In this document: positions 8,385-15,881 of the stretch, in pieces
Position numbering within the stretch: position 1 is the first letter of the stretch
Layout of the letters: every line of letters starts with the position of its first letter
Assembly (NCBI GenBank): GCA_007131625.1
Contig: SLQC01000174.1
Coordinates: 1-20,442, forward strand
Direction of reading: 5' to 3'
DNA: 20,442 nucleotides
Source: Balneolales bacterium
GTDB taxonomy: Bacteria; Bacteroidota; Rhodothermia; Balneolales; Natronogracilivirgulaceae
Notes under the pieces: model-generated
Databases searched by the model: none
Told to the model about the DNA's origin: nothing
What the model saw: the letters and a program-made list of their open reading frames with translations, nothing else
Made by a program: the position numbers and the translations under genes

Positions 8385-9023
8385 ATGGCGGATTTTAACA
8401 AAGAAAACGTCAATGCCGTAGCTCGTGTAATGGCCGAGAGTTTCATGGAAGACCCCATGAACCGTGCCGTGCTGGACGGACTTGAGAAAGCCGGTGAACT
8501 TATGCAGGTGCACAGCCGTATCCACACGCGGCACGCAGTTCGCACGGGCATGCTGCAACTGCTTGACGGCAACCCTGCTGCTTTTATCATTGGTCTCGAC
8601 AGCCGTGACGCGCGTCGACTGGACGACTGGAAGCTGATATTGCGCATCTATCTGTCTTCGTTGCGTGTGCTCGGGTTCCGCGACATCCGCCGTTTGCTTT
8701 CCAACAGCAGAAAGACCGGCAGCGTGCTGAGTTTCAGCTGGGAAAAGGAATTCATCAAAGGCCGATATTACCGTATCAAAATTGTGGCGGTGGACAAAAG
8801 CATGCGGGGACAGGGTGCCTTTCGCAGGATGATGACGCCACTGATTACTTTCTCAGATACCGAGCAGGTGCCAATTATCATTGAGACCCACAATGAGGAC
8901 AACGTGGGGCTGTACCAAAAGTTCGGGTTTGAGCTGGTCAAGACCATTACATCGCCCCGGACCGAGATCCGGCAATATTGCATGATTCGCAAACCGGCCA
9001 AACCTACCAAAAATTTAGCGTAA
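8385..9023 (+). CDS. GNAT-family N-acetyltransferase
   Basis: Using the ATG at 8385, which is placed by a good AAGGAG site, the product is 212 residues; an upstream GTG at 8370 would add five. The C-terminal half has the GNAT acetyl-CoA site: RIKIVAVDKSMRGQGAFRRMM at about 130-150 with the pyrophosphate-binding Arg141-Gly-Gln-Gly-Ala145 loop, then IIIETHNEDNVGLYQKFGFELV at about 165-186 with the usual Tyr177 and GF turn. The N-terminal half (MAESFMEDPMNRAVL, and a helical stretch at about 80-110) resembles acetyltransferases with a long alpha-helical lead-in. The substrate cannot be predicted; small amines, antibiotics or protein N termini are all possible for this fold. It is separated by about 110 bases from the genes on either side, so it may have its own transcript. 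Confidence 0.85.
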   Translation: MADFNKENVNAVARVMAESFMEDPMNRAVLDGLEKAGELMQVHSRIHTRHAVRTGMLQLLDGNPAAFIIGLDSRDARRLDDWKLILRIYLSSLRVLGFRDIRRLLSNSRKTGSVLSFSWEKEFIKGRYYRIKIVAVDKSMRGQGAFRRMMTPLITFSDTEQVPIIIETHNEDNVGLYQKFGFELVKTITSPRTEIRQYCMIRKPAKPTKNLA

Positions 9024-9064
9024 AAATATACTTGCCACATACTTTTTCATTCGAATCCCTGGAA

Positions 9065-9094
9065 TTGCGATAATACATAATATTGTTATCGCAA
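9065..9094 (+). promoter_or_regulatory. Perfect inverted repeat TTGCGATAA-N12-TTATCGCAA, candidate operator
   Basis: The 9-base arms at 9065-9073 and 9086-9094 are exact complements with a 12-base AT-rich spacer, so the arm centres are 21 bases (two helical turns) apart. It sits between the GNAT stop and the Smr gene start at 9149. The geometry suits a dimeric DNA-binding regulator better than a terminator, as there is no GC-rich stem or T-tract. Confidence 0.5.
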
Positions 9095-9148
9095 ATACAA
9101 TCTACAGGATCTGAACCATGAACATGATCAAAACAGCATCCTGAAACA

Positions 9149-9403
9149 ATGGCCAAACTGAAAGTTGACCTGCACGACATTTACAACAAGGGGCATCAGA
9201 TTGACCGGGAACTGGAAAACGTGATTAAGGAAGCGGTCGAAAAAGGAATCAAGATCGTGGAAATCATCCCGGGGAAAGGCAGCGGTCAGCTCAAAAAACG
9301 GGTATTGCGCTTTCTGGACCGGCCGGAGATCAAGGAGAAATACGACCGGGTCAAGAAAGACAGTAAAAATTTCGGGCGGATCTTTGTCTATTTCAAAAAA
9401 TAG
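9149..9403 (+). CDS. Stand-alone Smr-domain protein
   Basis: The 84-residue protein is essentially a single Smr (small MutS-related) domain. It has the N-terminal KVDLHDIYNKG motif (residues 5-15, where DLHG is more usual, so Asp10 replaces Gly), a helix, the strand KIVEIIPGKGSGQLKKRV (35-52) matching the family's GKGxG loop, and a final RIFVYFKK strand. Smr domains are nicking nucleases or nucleic-acid-binding modules found at the end of MutS2 and in free-standing proteins involved in recombination suppression or RNA/ribosome quality control. No MutS2 is adjacent. It is convergent with trpB and is preceded by a perfect inverted repeat. A possible eight-codon leader (9118-9144) ends just before the start. 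Confidence 0.85.
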   Translation: MAKLKVDLHDIYNKGHQIDRELENVIKEAVEKGIKIVEIIPGKGSGQLKKRVLRFLDRPEIKEKYDRVKKDSKNFGRIFVYFKK

Positions 9404-9455
9404 TTTGACACTGCAATACAAGGTATCAAATGAGTTGCCAACAATAGCTCATGAT

Positions 9456-9483
9456 TCAAAATATCAGAATCAAAATATCAGAA
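9456..9483 (+). repeat. Perfect 14-base tandem duplication
   Basis: TCAAAATATCAGAA occurs twice without a gap (9456-9469 and 9470-9483) in the 107-base space between the convergent smr and trpB genes. It looks like a replication-slippage repeat and may vary in copy number between strains. Confidence 0.8.
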
Positions 9484-9510
9484 ATAAAAAAGACAGCAGA
9501 TCGCAATGAA

Positions 9511-10872
9511 TCAGGGTTGAAGCTCACGGATTTCACCAAGCGCTGATTTAAGGTCGTTTTCTGTAAACGTATGATCAGAGAGAACCCCGGCAAAATAATC
9601 CTCATAGGCCTTCATATCGACAAAACCGTGTCCGCACATGTTAAAGAGAATCGTCTTCTGCGTACCCTCTTTTTTGGCCTGTTCGGCTTCACGAATGACC
9701 TGGGCAACCGCATGCGTCGCCTCCGGAGCGGCAATAATTCCTTCTGAACGGGCAAACTGGATGCCGGCATGGAAGCATTCCAGCTGTTGCATCGCCACGG
9801 CCTCGATCAGATTGTCTTTCAGCAGCTGACTGCACAGCACGCTGGCGCCATGGTAGCGGAGTCCGCCGGCATGGATGGCGGCCGGACGGAAATTGTGTCC
9901 CAGTGTGTACATCGGCAGCAATGGGGTATAACCGGCCGTATCACCGAAATCATACAGAAATTCGCCCTGGGTCAGTTTCGGACACGAAGCCGGCTCAACC
10001 GCGATGCAGCGCGTCTTTTTACCTTCTGTGATGTTCTTGCCGATAAACGGAAAAGAGATGCCCGCAAAATTTGATCCGCCCCCGAGCGGTGCAATGATGA
10101 TGTCGGGATAATCTCCTGCCATTTCAAGCTGCTTCTCGGCCTCCTGTCCGATCACCGTCTGGTGCAGCAGCACGTGGTTTAGAACCGACCCCAGCGAGTA
10201 CCGGTTGGCCTCCTCCTGCACAGCCATCTCAATGGCTTCCGAAATGGCAATGCCCAAACTGCCGTTGGATTCGGGGTCTTCCTTTAGGATATTGCGACCG
10301 GCCTGGGTGCGATCACTCGGAGACGGGTAGACATCCGCTCCAAAGGTATTCATCATGATCTTGCGATACGGCTTCTGATCATAGCTGATACGGACCATGT
10401 ACACTTCGCATTTCAGATCAAACTGCGCACATGCAAATGCAAGTGCCGTTCCCCATTGTCCCGCACCGGTCTCGGTTATGATTTTCTTCACCCCTTCCTG
10501 CTTGTTGTAGTAGGCCTGCGCCACGGCGGTGTTGGGCTTGTGTGACCCGCTCGGACTCACCCCCTCGTATTTATAATAGATCTTGACCGGGGCATCCAGC
10601 AGTTTTTCGAGGCCGCGGGCCCGGTAAAGCGGCGATGGCCGCCAAATATCATAGATATCCTGAACCTGATCCGGAATTTCGATGTACTTATCGGCAGAAA
10701 CCTCCTGTTGAATCAATCCCATAGGGAAGATCGGAGCAAGGTCTTCGGGTCCGACCGGCTGTTTCGTCTTCGGATTCAGCGGCGGCTGGGGTTTGTTGGG
10801 CATATCCGCCACGATGTTGTACCAATGGGTCGGTTTTTCCGATTCGTTGAGGAATATCTTTCTGGTAGTCAT
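9511..10872 (-). CDS. trpB: Tryptophan synthase beta chain, TrpB2 type
   Basis: This 453-residue pyridoxal-phosphate enzyme has the long N-terminal extension and signatures of the TrpB2 class rather than the alpha-coupled TrpB1. Visible are IWRPSPLYRARGLEKLL, the PLP lysine Lys112 in EGVSPSGSHKPNTA, ITETGAGQWGTALAF with catalytic Glu134, and the phosphate-binding GGGSN loop at 264-268. Also present are HAGGLRYHG, EGIIAAPEATHA and a C-terminal FNMCGHGFVDMKAYEDYF. The reaction is condensation of indole with L-serine to tryptophan; TrpB2 enzymes act mostly without TrpA and may salvage free indole or phosphoserine-type substrates. No other trp genes are near, which fits the stand-alone TrpB2 role. 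The gene is convergent with smr and divergent from ytoQ over a 266-base gap. The start at 10872 is supported by conservation of the MTTRKIFLNESE lead-in; the upstream GGAAAAAG is a weak ribosome site. Confidence 0.95.
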   Translation of the reverse strand: MTTRKIFLNESEKPTHWYNIVADMPNKPQPPLNPKTKQPVGPEDLAPIFPMGLIQQEVSADKYIEIPDQVQDIYDIWRPSPLYRARGLEKLLDAPVKIYYKYEGVSPSGSHKPNTAVAQAYYNKQEGVKKIITETGAGQWGTALAFACAQFDLKCEVYMVRISYDQKPYRKIMMNTFGADVYPSPSDRTQAGRNILKEDPESNGSLGIAISEAIEMAVQEEANRYSLGSVLNHVLLHQTVIGQEAEKQLEMAGDYPDIIIAPLGGGSNFAGISFPFIGKNITEGKKTRCIAVEPASCPKLTQGEFLYDFGDTAGYTPLLPMYTLGHNFRPAAIHAGGLRYHGASVLCSQLLKDNLIEAVAMQQLECFHAGIQFARSEGIIAAPEATHAVAQVIREAEQAKKEGTQKTILFNMCGHGFVDMKAYEDYFAGVLSDHTFTENDLKSALGEIRELQP

Positions 10873-11058
10873 ACGCTTTTTCCGTTACGGTTTCTTAAAC
10901 GTGGTTAATCTTTTCTACAGCACTTTGGCGAAACAGAATAACACATAATTGAAAAAAAAACTCGAAAAAATTCTGAAAGACCGGCTAGCGGAGAGCAGGA
11001 CAGGAAAGTGGCGTCATTCAAGAATTCAGAACGCGATTTGTTCCTCAGTTTATTATTT

Positions 11059-11087
11059 TTGACGTCCTGTTGCATATCATATAAAAT
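11059..11087 (+). promoter_or_regulatory. Putative sigma-70-like promoter for ytoQ
   Basis: TTGACG (11059-11064) and TAAAAT (11082-11087) are separated by 17 bases, each one base off the sigma-70 consensus, about 50 bases before the ytoQ ATG. Bacteroidota often use different -33/-7 elements, so this is a candidate only. Confidence 0.4.
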
Positions 11088-11138
11088 AAAAACGGATTTT
11101 GAACATTCTCACGTTATCACTGACAAACGAGGACAACC

Positions 11139-11594
11139 ATGAACTGGACCATATACCTTGCAGGTGAAATTCATTCTGACTGGAGAACGGAACTGATTGA
11201 CGCAATCAACCAGCGAAATCTGCCGGTATTGTGTACCGGTCCGGTGATCGATCACGATGCCAGCGACAATTGCGGCACGGCAATTCTGGGTGAAGAGGAT
11301 TCGAATTTCTGGAAAGACCGGAAAGGTGCCGGTTTAAATGCCATCCGAACGCGGAGCCTCATTAAACAGGCCGACGTGGTTGTCGTCAAATTCGGTGAGA
11401 AGTACAAACAGTGGAATGCCGCCTTCGATGCCGGATACGCAGCCGCACTCGGCAAACCACTGATCATCGTTCACCCTGAGGAATTTGACCATGCGCTCAA
11501 AGAGGTCGACGAGGCAGCACAGGCCGTCGCACGAACACCCGATCAGGTAGTTGAAATCATGAAGTATGTGATCACCGGTCAGATTTCAGATTGA
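11139..11594 (+). CDS. ytoQ: YtoQ-family protein (nucleoside deoxyribosyltransferase-like fold)
   Basis: The 151-residue product matches the YtoQ family along its length: it opens with WTIYLAGEIHSDWR (3-16), then has CTGPVIDHDASDNCG, ILGEEDSNFWKDRKGAGLNAIRTRSLI, and FGEKYKQWNAAFDAGYAAALGKPLIIVHPEEF toward the C terminus. The last block, with Asp/Glu spaced after a GxKYxQWN start, resembles the base-binding helix of nucleoside 2-deoxyribosyltransferases, so a nucleotide-related cytosolic enzyme is possible, but no reaction is established. It is a separate unit between the divergent trpB gene and the peptidase gene. A sigma-70-like promoter can be drawn upstream. Confidence 0.88.
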   Translation: MNWTIYLAGEIHSDWRTELIDAINQRNLPVLCTGPVIDHDASDNCGTAILGEEDSNFWKDRKGAGLNAIRTRSLIKQADVVVVKFGEKYKQWNAAFDAGYAAALGKPLIIVHPEEFDHALKEVDEAAQAVARTPDQVVEIMKYVITGQISD

Positions 11595-11650
11595 TTAACG
11601 TCCCATATTCAAGCACCAGGGTTTCACGTTTTTAAAGTTTTTGATTCATG

Positions 11651-11738
11651 AGGTCACATAGAATGTCCATGACGTTTTTAATCATGCTCTTGTGTGTCCG
11701 GGGCTATGCCCGGTCATGGACATAGCACTTCGTGACCT
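11651..11738 (+). repeat. Nested inverted repeat / long hairpin
   Basis: ATGTCCATGAC (11663-11673) is an exact complement of GTCATGGACAT (11713-11723), an 11-base perfect stem. Outside it AGGTCAC (11651-11657) pairs with GTGACCT (11732-11738), separated by small unequal internal loops. Inside it CCGGG (11698-11702) can pair with CCCGG (11709-11713), sharing one base with the longer stem. No T-tract follows, so it does not look like a simple terminator. Confidence 0.6.
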
Positions 11739-11788
11739 TCGGTTCATCTGTTTAAATCAATTTAAATTCATATTGTCAGAAAGAACTC

Positions 11789-11839
11789 ACATGGCAGGAT
11801 TTAATCATTAACCTGCGTGTCAACCGGAGGCTGCCATGT
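11789..11839 (+). repeat. Inverted repeat ACATGGCAG / CTGCCATGT
   Basis: A perfect 9-base pair of arms (11789-11797 and 11831-11839) encloses 33 bases, ending 57 bases before the M13 peptidase start. It may be part of a 5' leader structure or of a palindromic repeat family together with the preceding hairpin. Confidence 0.5.
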
Positions 11840-11896
11840 TCGTTTCATGTTTTTAACTTTCAGCTCCCCGACTGGTATTTATCAAAACCGACTAAA

Positions 11897-13996
11897 ATGA
11901 TCAAACTTTTCACCGGGATTCCCCTCGCATTACTATTCGTTGCGGCTGCAGGTTCCTGCACACCCGACTCCGCAGAACATCTGAGCGCCGGAAATGCCGA
12001 TCCGGTATCCTCACCCGAAACAGCCCCGCTGCAAACAACCATCCCGCTCGGCTCCGGCATTGAACTCGATAATATGGATACCCGTGTGCGGCCGCAGGAT
12101 AACTTCTACCGCCATGTCAACGGAAAATGGCTTGAAAAGACGGAAATCCCGGCTGACCGTGCCCGATGGGGCAGTTTTGACGAGCTGAGGGAACAATCGG
12201 AAAAGCACGTCCTCGATATCATTTTGGAGCTGGCCGGAGGTGAACACGAACCAGGCTCTGACGAACAAAAGATCGGCGACATGTTCCTCTCCTTCATGGA
12301 CACCCTGACTATTGAAGAACTGGGTCTCTCACCCCTCCGGACCGACCTCGATAACATCGACAACATCTCATCCCACCATGAGCTTGTTGCCTTCTGGGGG
12401 CAGCAGCAGCAATACCGGTTCGGCACGCCGGTCAACTTGTTTGTGGGGATCGACCTGATGCAGTCCGACCGGCACATCACATCCGCATCACAATCCGGAC
12501 TGGGCCTTCCCGATCGCGATTTCTATCTGGGGGATGATGAGCGCAGCCTTGAACTGCTCGATGAATACCGAAATTTTATCGTCCGACTTTGGAACGCCGC
12601 CGAGTGGGGTGATGGCGAAGATGCGGCTCAACGCATTCTGAATCTGGAAACCCGCCTGGCCGAAAACCACTGGACACGCGTTCAGAATCGTGATCGCCAG
12701 GCCACGTACAATAAAATGACCGTTGCCGAACTTTCGGATATGGCCCCGGGACTGGATTGGCAGCTGATGCTTGAACGTTCCGGCCTAGAAGATGTCAGTG
12801 AGCTGGTAATCCGCCAGCCGTCCTATTTTCAAGCCTTTTCCGAAATATGGGAGAATGTGGCGCTCGATGACTGGAAAACCTATCTCCGCTTCCATCTGCT
12901 GCGCCGCTCGGCTCCCGGTCTGGCCGGCATATTCTCGGATATCCATTTTGACTTGTACGGGCGAGTACTCAGCGGCCAGGAAGAGCAGCGAAGCCGCGAA
13001 CGGCGCGCCGTGTCAACGACCGAAAGTGTCCTTGGGTTCATGGTCGGTAAAATATATGTGGAAAGGCACTATCCGCAGGAAGCCGCCGACCGCATGGACG
13101 ACATGATCGCCAATCTGATCGTCGCTTTTGACCAATCCATTCGCGATCTGGAGTGGATGACGGATGAGACCAAAAAGGAAGCGCTCGCCAAACTATCCAC
13201 ATTCAATACAAAAATCGGCTATCCGGAAGTTTGGCGTGACTACGACTGCCTGGAAATTCTTCCGAATGACCTGTACGGCAACCTCCGCCGGTCCTCCCTT
13301 TGCGAACATGAGCGGAATCTCAACCGTCTCGACGAAGAAGTGGACCGGGAGGAATGGGGCATGACTCCGCAAACCGTCAATGCCTACTACAATGTGGCTC
13401 TCAACGAGATCGTCTTCCCGGCCGCCATTCTTCAACCCCCGTTTTTCAACGTTGAGGCCGATGACGCAGTGAATTACGGCGGCATTGGTGCGGTAATCGG
13501 ACACGAAATCAGCCACGGATTCGACGATCAGGGTCGCCGCTCCGACGGCGAGGGCAATCTGCGTGACTGGTGGACCGAGGAAGACGAAGCCCAGTTTCAG
13601 GCGCGGGCACAGCTGATGATCGACCAGTATAGCGCTTACAATCCGATCGATGATATGCACATCAACGGGGCGCTTGCCCTTGGAGAAAATATCGCCGATC
13701 TTGGCGGCCTGAACGTCTCATTTCGGGCCTGGCAGAACTCACTCGGTGGAGAAGAACCCCCGGTAATCGACGGCTTCACCGGCGCGCAACGATTCTTCCT
13801 GGGATGGGGCCAGATCTGGCGCATCAAGTTCCGCGACGAGGCCCTGCGCCGGCAGCTGATGACGGGACCGCATTCGCCCGGGAAATACCGGGTGCTTGGC
13901 ATACTGTCCAATATGCCGGAATTCTATGAGGCTTTTGACGTTCAGCCCGGCGACCCGATGTACCGTGATGAAGAGATTCGCGTGCGGATTTGGTAG
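11897..13996 (+). CDS. pepO: M13-family zinc metallopeptidase lipoprotein (PepO/neprilysin-like)
   Basis: This 699-residue protein is a full-length M13 peptidase, normal for the family. The leader MIKLFTGIPLALLFVAAAGSC places a lipidation Cys at 21, so it is membrane-anchored, probably facing the periplasm or cell surface. The N-terminal M13 domain shows DTRVRPQDNFYRHVNGKWLEKTEIP and LGLPDRDFY. The catalytic domain has NAYYNVALNEIVFPAAILQPPFF, the zinc motif HEISH (His536, Glu537, His540) followed by GFDDQGRRSDGEGNLRDWW, and the third ligand Glu597 in LGENIADLGGL with Asp601. The end LSNMPEFYEAFDVQPGDPMY and a terminal Trp are typical. M13 enzymes cleave oligopeptides on the amino side of hydrophobic residues; the role here is likely peptide turnover or nutrition. 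It stands alone, with a structured 5' gap and a DUF2237 gene 94 bases downstream. Confidence 0.95.
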   Translation: MIKLFTGIPLALLFVAAAGSCTPDSAEHLSAGNADPVSSPETAPLQTTIPLGSGIELDNMDTRVRPQDNFYRHVNGKWLEKTEIPADRARWGSFDELREQSEKHVLDIILELAGGEHEPGSDEQKIGDMFLSFMDTLTIEELGLSPLRTDLDNIDNISSHHELVAFWGQQQQYRFGTPVNLFVGIDLMQSDRHITSASQSGLGLPDRDFYLGDDERSLELLDEYRNFIVRLWNAAEWGDGEDAAQRILNLETRLAENHWTRVQNRDRQATYNKMTVAELSDMAPGLDWQLMLERSGLEDVSELVIRQPSYFQAFSEIWENVALDDWKTYLRFHLLRRSAPGLAGIFSDIHFDLYGRVLSGQEEQRSRERRAVSTTESVLGFMVGKIYVERHYPQEAADRMDDMIANLIVAFDQSIRDLEWMTDETKKEALAKLSTFNTKIGYPEVWRDYDCLEILPNDLYGNLRRSSLCEHERNLNRLDEEVDREEWGMTPQTVNAYYNVALNEIVFPAAILQPPFFNVEADDAVNYGGIGAVIGHEISHGFDDQGRRSDGEGNLRDWWTEEDEAQFQARAQLMIDQYSAYNPIDDMHINGALALGENIADLGGLNVSFRAWQNSLGGEEPPVIDGFTGAQRFFLGWGQIWRIKFRDEALRRQLMTGPHSPGKYRVLGILSNMPEFYEAFDVQPGDPMYRDEEIRVRIW

Positions 13997-14090
13997 CTTT
14001 CACGCCGGTCGTATCCACCCGTTTAATTATTTCTGTGATTCCGGGAGCTAATAAATCAAAAATGGTGTTACATCTCAAAACCCAGGTGCC

Positions 14091-14465
14091 ATGTACAAAG
14101 GAGTTAACATTTTCGGAGAACCGCTGAAAACCTGCAGCGAAAATCCAAAAACGGGTTTTTTCCGTGACGGATGCTGCAATACCGACGAGCGGGACCTTGG
14201 TGTGCATACCGTTTGCATTGTAGCAACCAACGAATTCCTTGCTTTCAGCAAAGAGAGGGGAAACGACCTGACCACCCCCAGACCGCAATGGGATTTCCCG
14301 GGCCTGAAGCATGGTGATCGCTGGTGCCTGTGTGCCGAACGCTGGCTGGAGGCTTACAAGGCCGGAAAAGCGCCACAGGTCGACCTTGAGGCGACGCATG
14401 AAGAGACCCTCAAAATCGTCCCGATGGATCTGCTTATAAAATTCGCATTGCAAAAGACCGAATAA
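14091..14465 (+). CDS. DUF2237 family protein
   Basis: The 124-residue protein matches DUF2237 (COG3651) almost end to end: NIFGEPLKTCSENPKTGFFRDGCCNT at about 6-31, DLGVHTVCIVATNEFLAFSKERGNDLTTPRP at about 35-65, and FPGLKHGDRWCLCAERW followed by LEATHEETL. Conserved cysteines (Cys15, the CC pair in RDGCCNT, the Cys in HTVC and the CxC in RWCLC) suggest a metal- or disulfide-stabilised fold, but no function is known for the family. Homologues are small cytosolic proteins of the same length. It lies between the M13 peptidase and kbl with 94- and 138-base gaps, and the context does not point to a partner. Confidence 0.9.
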   Translation: MYKGVNIFGEPLKTCSENPKTGFFRDGCCNTDERDLGVHTVCIVATNEFLAFSKERGNDLTTPRPQWDFPGLKHGDRWCLCAERWLEAYKAGKAPQVDLEATHEETLKIVPMDLLIKFALQKTE

Positions 14466-14603
14466 ATTTTTCCCGCATTATCGATTTCCGCATGAGAGTG
14501 TCCGCATATTTTTTATTTTAGCTTAGAAGAGCAGCGTTCCGTTACAAAATATCACTGAAACGCACCAATACTATTAAACGAATACGGAAACAGGCCGACA
14601 CCC

Positions 14604-15791
14604 ATGTACGGATCACTCAAAAACGACCTCCGCAAAGAGCTTGATGTCATCCAGGACGATGGACTTTACAAAACCGAACGCATCATCACCTCTCCGCAGG
14701 GCGCGGTAATCACCACCGACGACGGGCGCGATGTGATCAACTTCTGCGCCAACAACTACCTGGGTCTCTCCTCCCATCCGCGCGTCATCCAGGCCGCCAA
14801 GGAGGCCATCGACCGGCGGGGCTACGGCCTCTCGTCGGTGCGCTTCATCTGCGGCACGCAGGACATCCACCGCGAACTGGAGCAGAAAATCGCCGATTTT
14901 GTGGGTATGGAGGATGCGATTCTCTACGCCGCCGCGTTTGACGCCAACGGCGGGGTGTTCGAGCCGCTTTTCGGTCCGGAAGATGCCATCATCTCCGACC
15001 AGCTCAACCACGCCTCCATCATCGACGGGGTTCGCCTGACCAAGTCGCGACGCATGGTGTTCAGGCACAATGACATGGCCGACCTTGAGGAGAAACTGCG
15101 GGAGGCCTCCGACGCCCGCCACCGCATCATCGCCACCGACGGGGTGTTCTCGATGGACGGCACCATCGCCCAGCTCGACAAGATCTGCGACCTGGCTGAT
15201 CAATATGACGCGCTGGTGATGATCGACGATTGCCATGCTACCGGATTCGTCGGCAAGACCGGACGCGGGGTGCACGAGTACCATGATGTTATAGACCGGG
15301 TGGATATCGTCACCGGTACCTTCGGCAAGGCGCTCGGCGGAGCATCCGGCGGGTTTACGGCCGCCCACAAGGAGATTGTGGATATGCTGCGCCAGCGGTC
15401 GCGTCCCTACCTGTTTTCCAACACCCTGGCCCCATCCATTGCCGGCGCGTCCATTGCCGTGCTGGAACTGCTCGGGGAGACCAGCGAACTGCGCGACAAG
15501 CTCGAGGAAAACACCCACTATTTCCGCAAGCAGATGATTGCGGCCGGGTTTGATATAAAAAAAGGCGAACACCCCATTGTGCCGGTGATGCTTTATGATG
15601 CCAAGGTGTCGCAGATGTTCGCTTCCGCGCTGCTGGATGAAGGGATCTACGTCATCGGCTTCTACTATCCGGTGGTGCCCAAGGGTCAGGCGCGCATCCG
15701 GGTGCAGCTGTCGGCCGTCCACGAGCGGGAACACCTCGACAAGGCCATTGCCGCATTCCACAAGATCGGGAACCGGCTTGGAGTGATTTAA
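14604..15791 (+). CDS. kbl: Glycine C-acetyltransferase (2-amino-3-ketobutyrate CoA ligase)
   Basis: This 395-residue PLP enzyme is of normal length for Kbl and belongs to the alpha-oxoamine synthase family. Key sites are NFCANNYLGLSSHP at 46-59, GLSSVRFICGTQDIHRELE at 75-93, substrate-region His136 in LNHASIIDG, Asp208 and His211 in MIDDCHATGF, and the PLP lysine Lys242 in TGTFGKALGGASGG. It cleaves 2-amino-3-ketobutyrate with CoA to glycine and acetyl-CoA. The next gene encodes a threonine 3-dehydrogenase that makes this substrate, so together they form the threonine-to-glycine route. Third codon positions are clearly more G/C-rich than in neighbouring genes, which also opens a long meaningless frame on the opposite strand. 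No Shine-Dalgarno precedes the ATG. Confidence 0.96.
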   Translation: MYGSLKNDLRKELDVIQDDGLYKTERIITSPQGAVITTDDGRDVINFCANNYLGLSSHPRVIQAAKEAIDRRGYGLSSVRFICGTQDIHRELEQKIADFVGMEDAILYAAAFDANGGVFEPLFGPEDAIISDQLNHASIIDGVRLTKSRRMVFRHNDMADLEEKLREASDARHRIIATDGVFSMDGTIAQLDKICDLADQYDALVMIDDCHATGFVGKTGRGVHEYHDVIDRVDIVTGTFGKALGGASGGFTAAHKEIVDMLRQRSRPYLFSNTLAPSIAGASIAVLELLGETSELRDKLEENTHYFRKQMIAAGFDIKKGEHPIVPVMLYDAKVSQMFASALLDEGIYVIGFYYPVVPKGQARIRVQLSAVHEREHLDKAIAAFHKIGNRLGVI

Positions 15792-15881
15792 AACCTGAAT
15801 AATTACATCCCTGATTCGTATTTTGAATGCATACAACAACCGCCGGGCCACTATGGGCGCTTAATAACAAATGGAGAGCAT

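Larger units (their letters stand above)
11595..11896 (+). other. Intergenic region, 302 bases, rich in dyad symmetry
   Basis: No gene is recognised. The region contains two separate long-range inverted repeats (11651-11738 and 11789-11839) and an AT-rich stretch at 11750-11770 (two TTTAAAT-like boxes) between them. It could be a structured leader RNA, a small RNA, or a repetitive palindromic element. Confidence 0.55.

Noticed and set aside
9050..9060. TTCGAATCC stretch resembling a tRNA T-loop
   Set aside because: No matching acceptor, D-arm or anticodon stem can be drawn around it.
14613..15851. 412-codon open frame on the minus strand opposite kbl
   Set aside because: Translation is rich in Gly/Val/His/Arg with no recognisable domain, and it mirrors the G/C-rich third positions of kbl, whose product is unmistakable.
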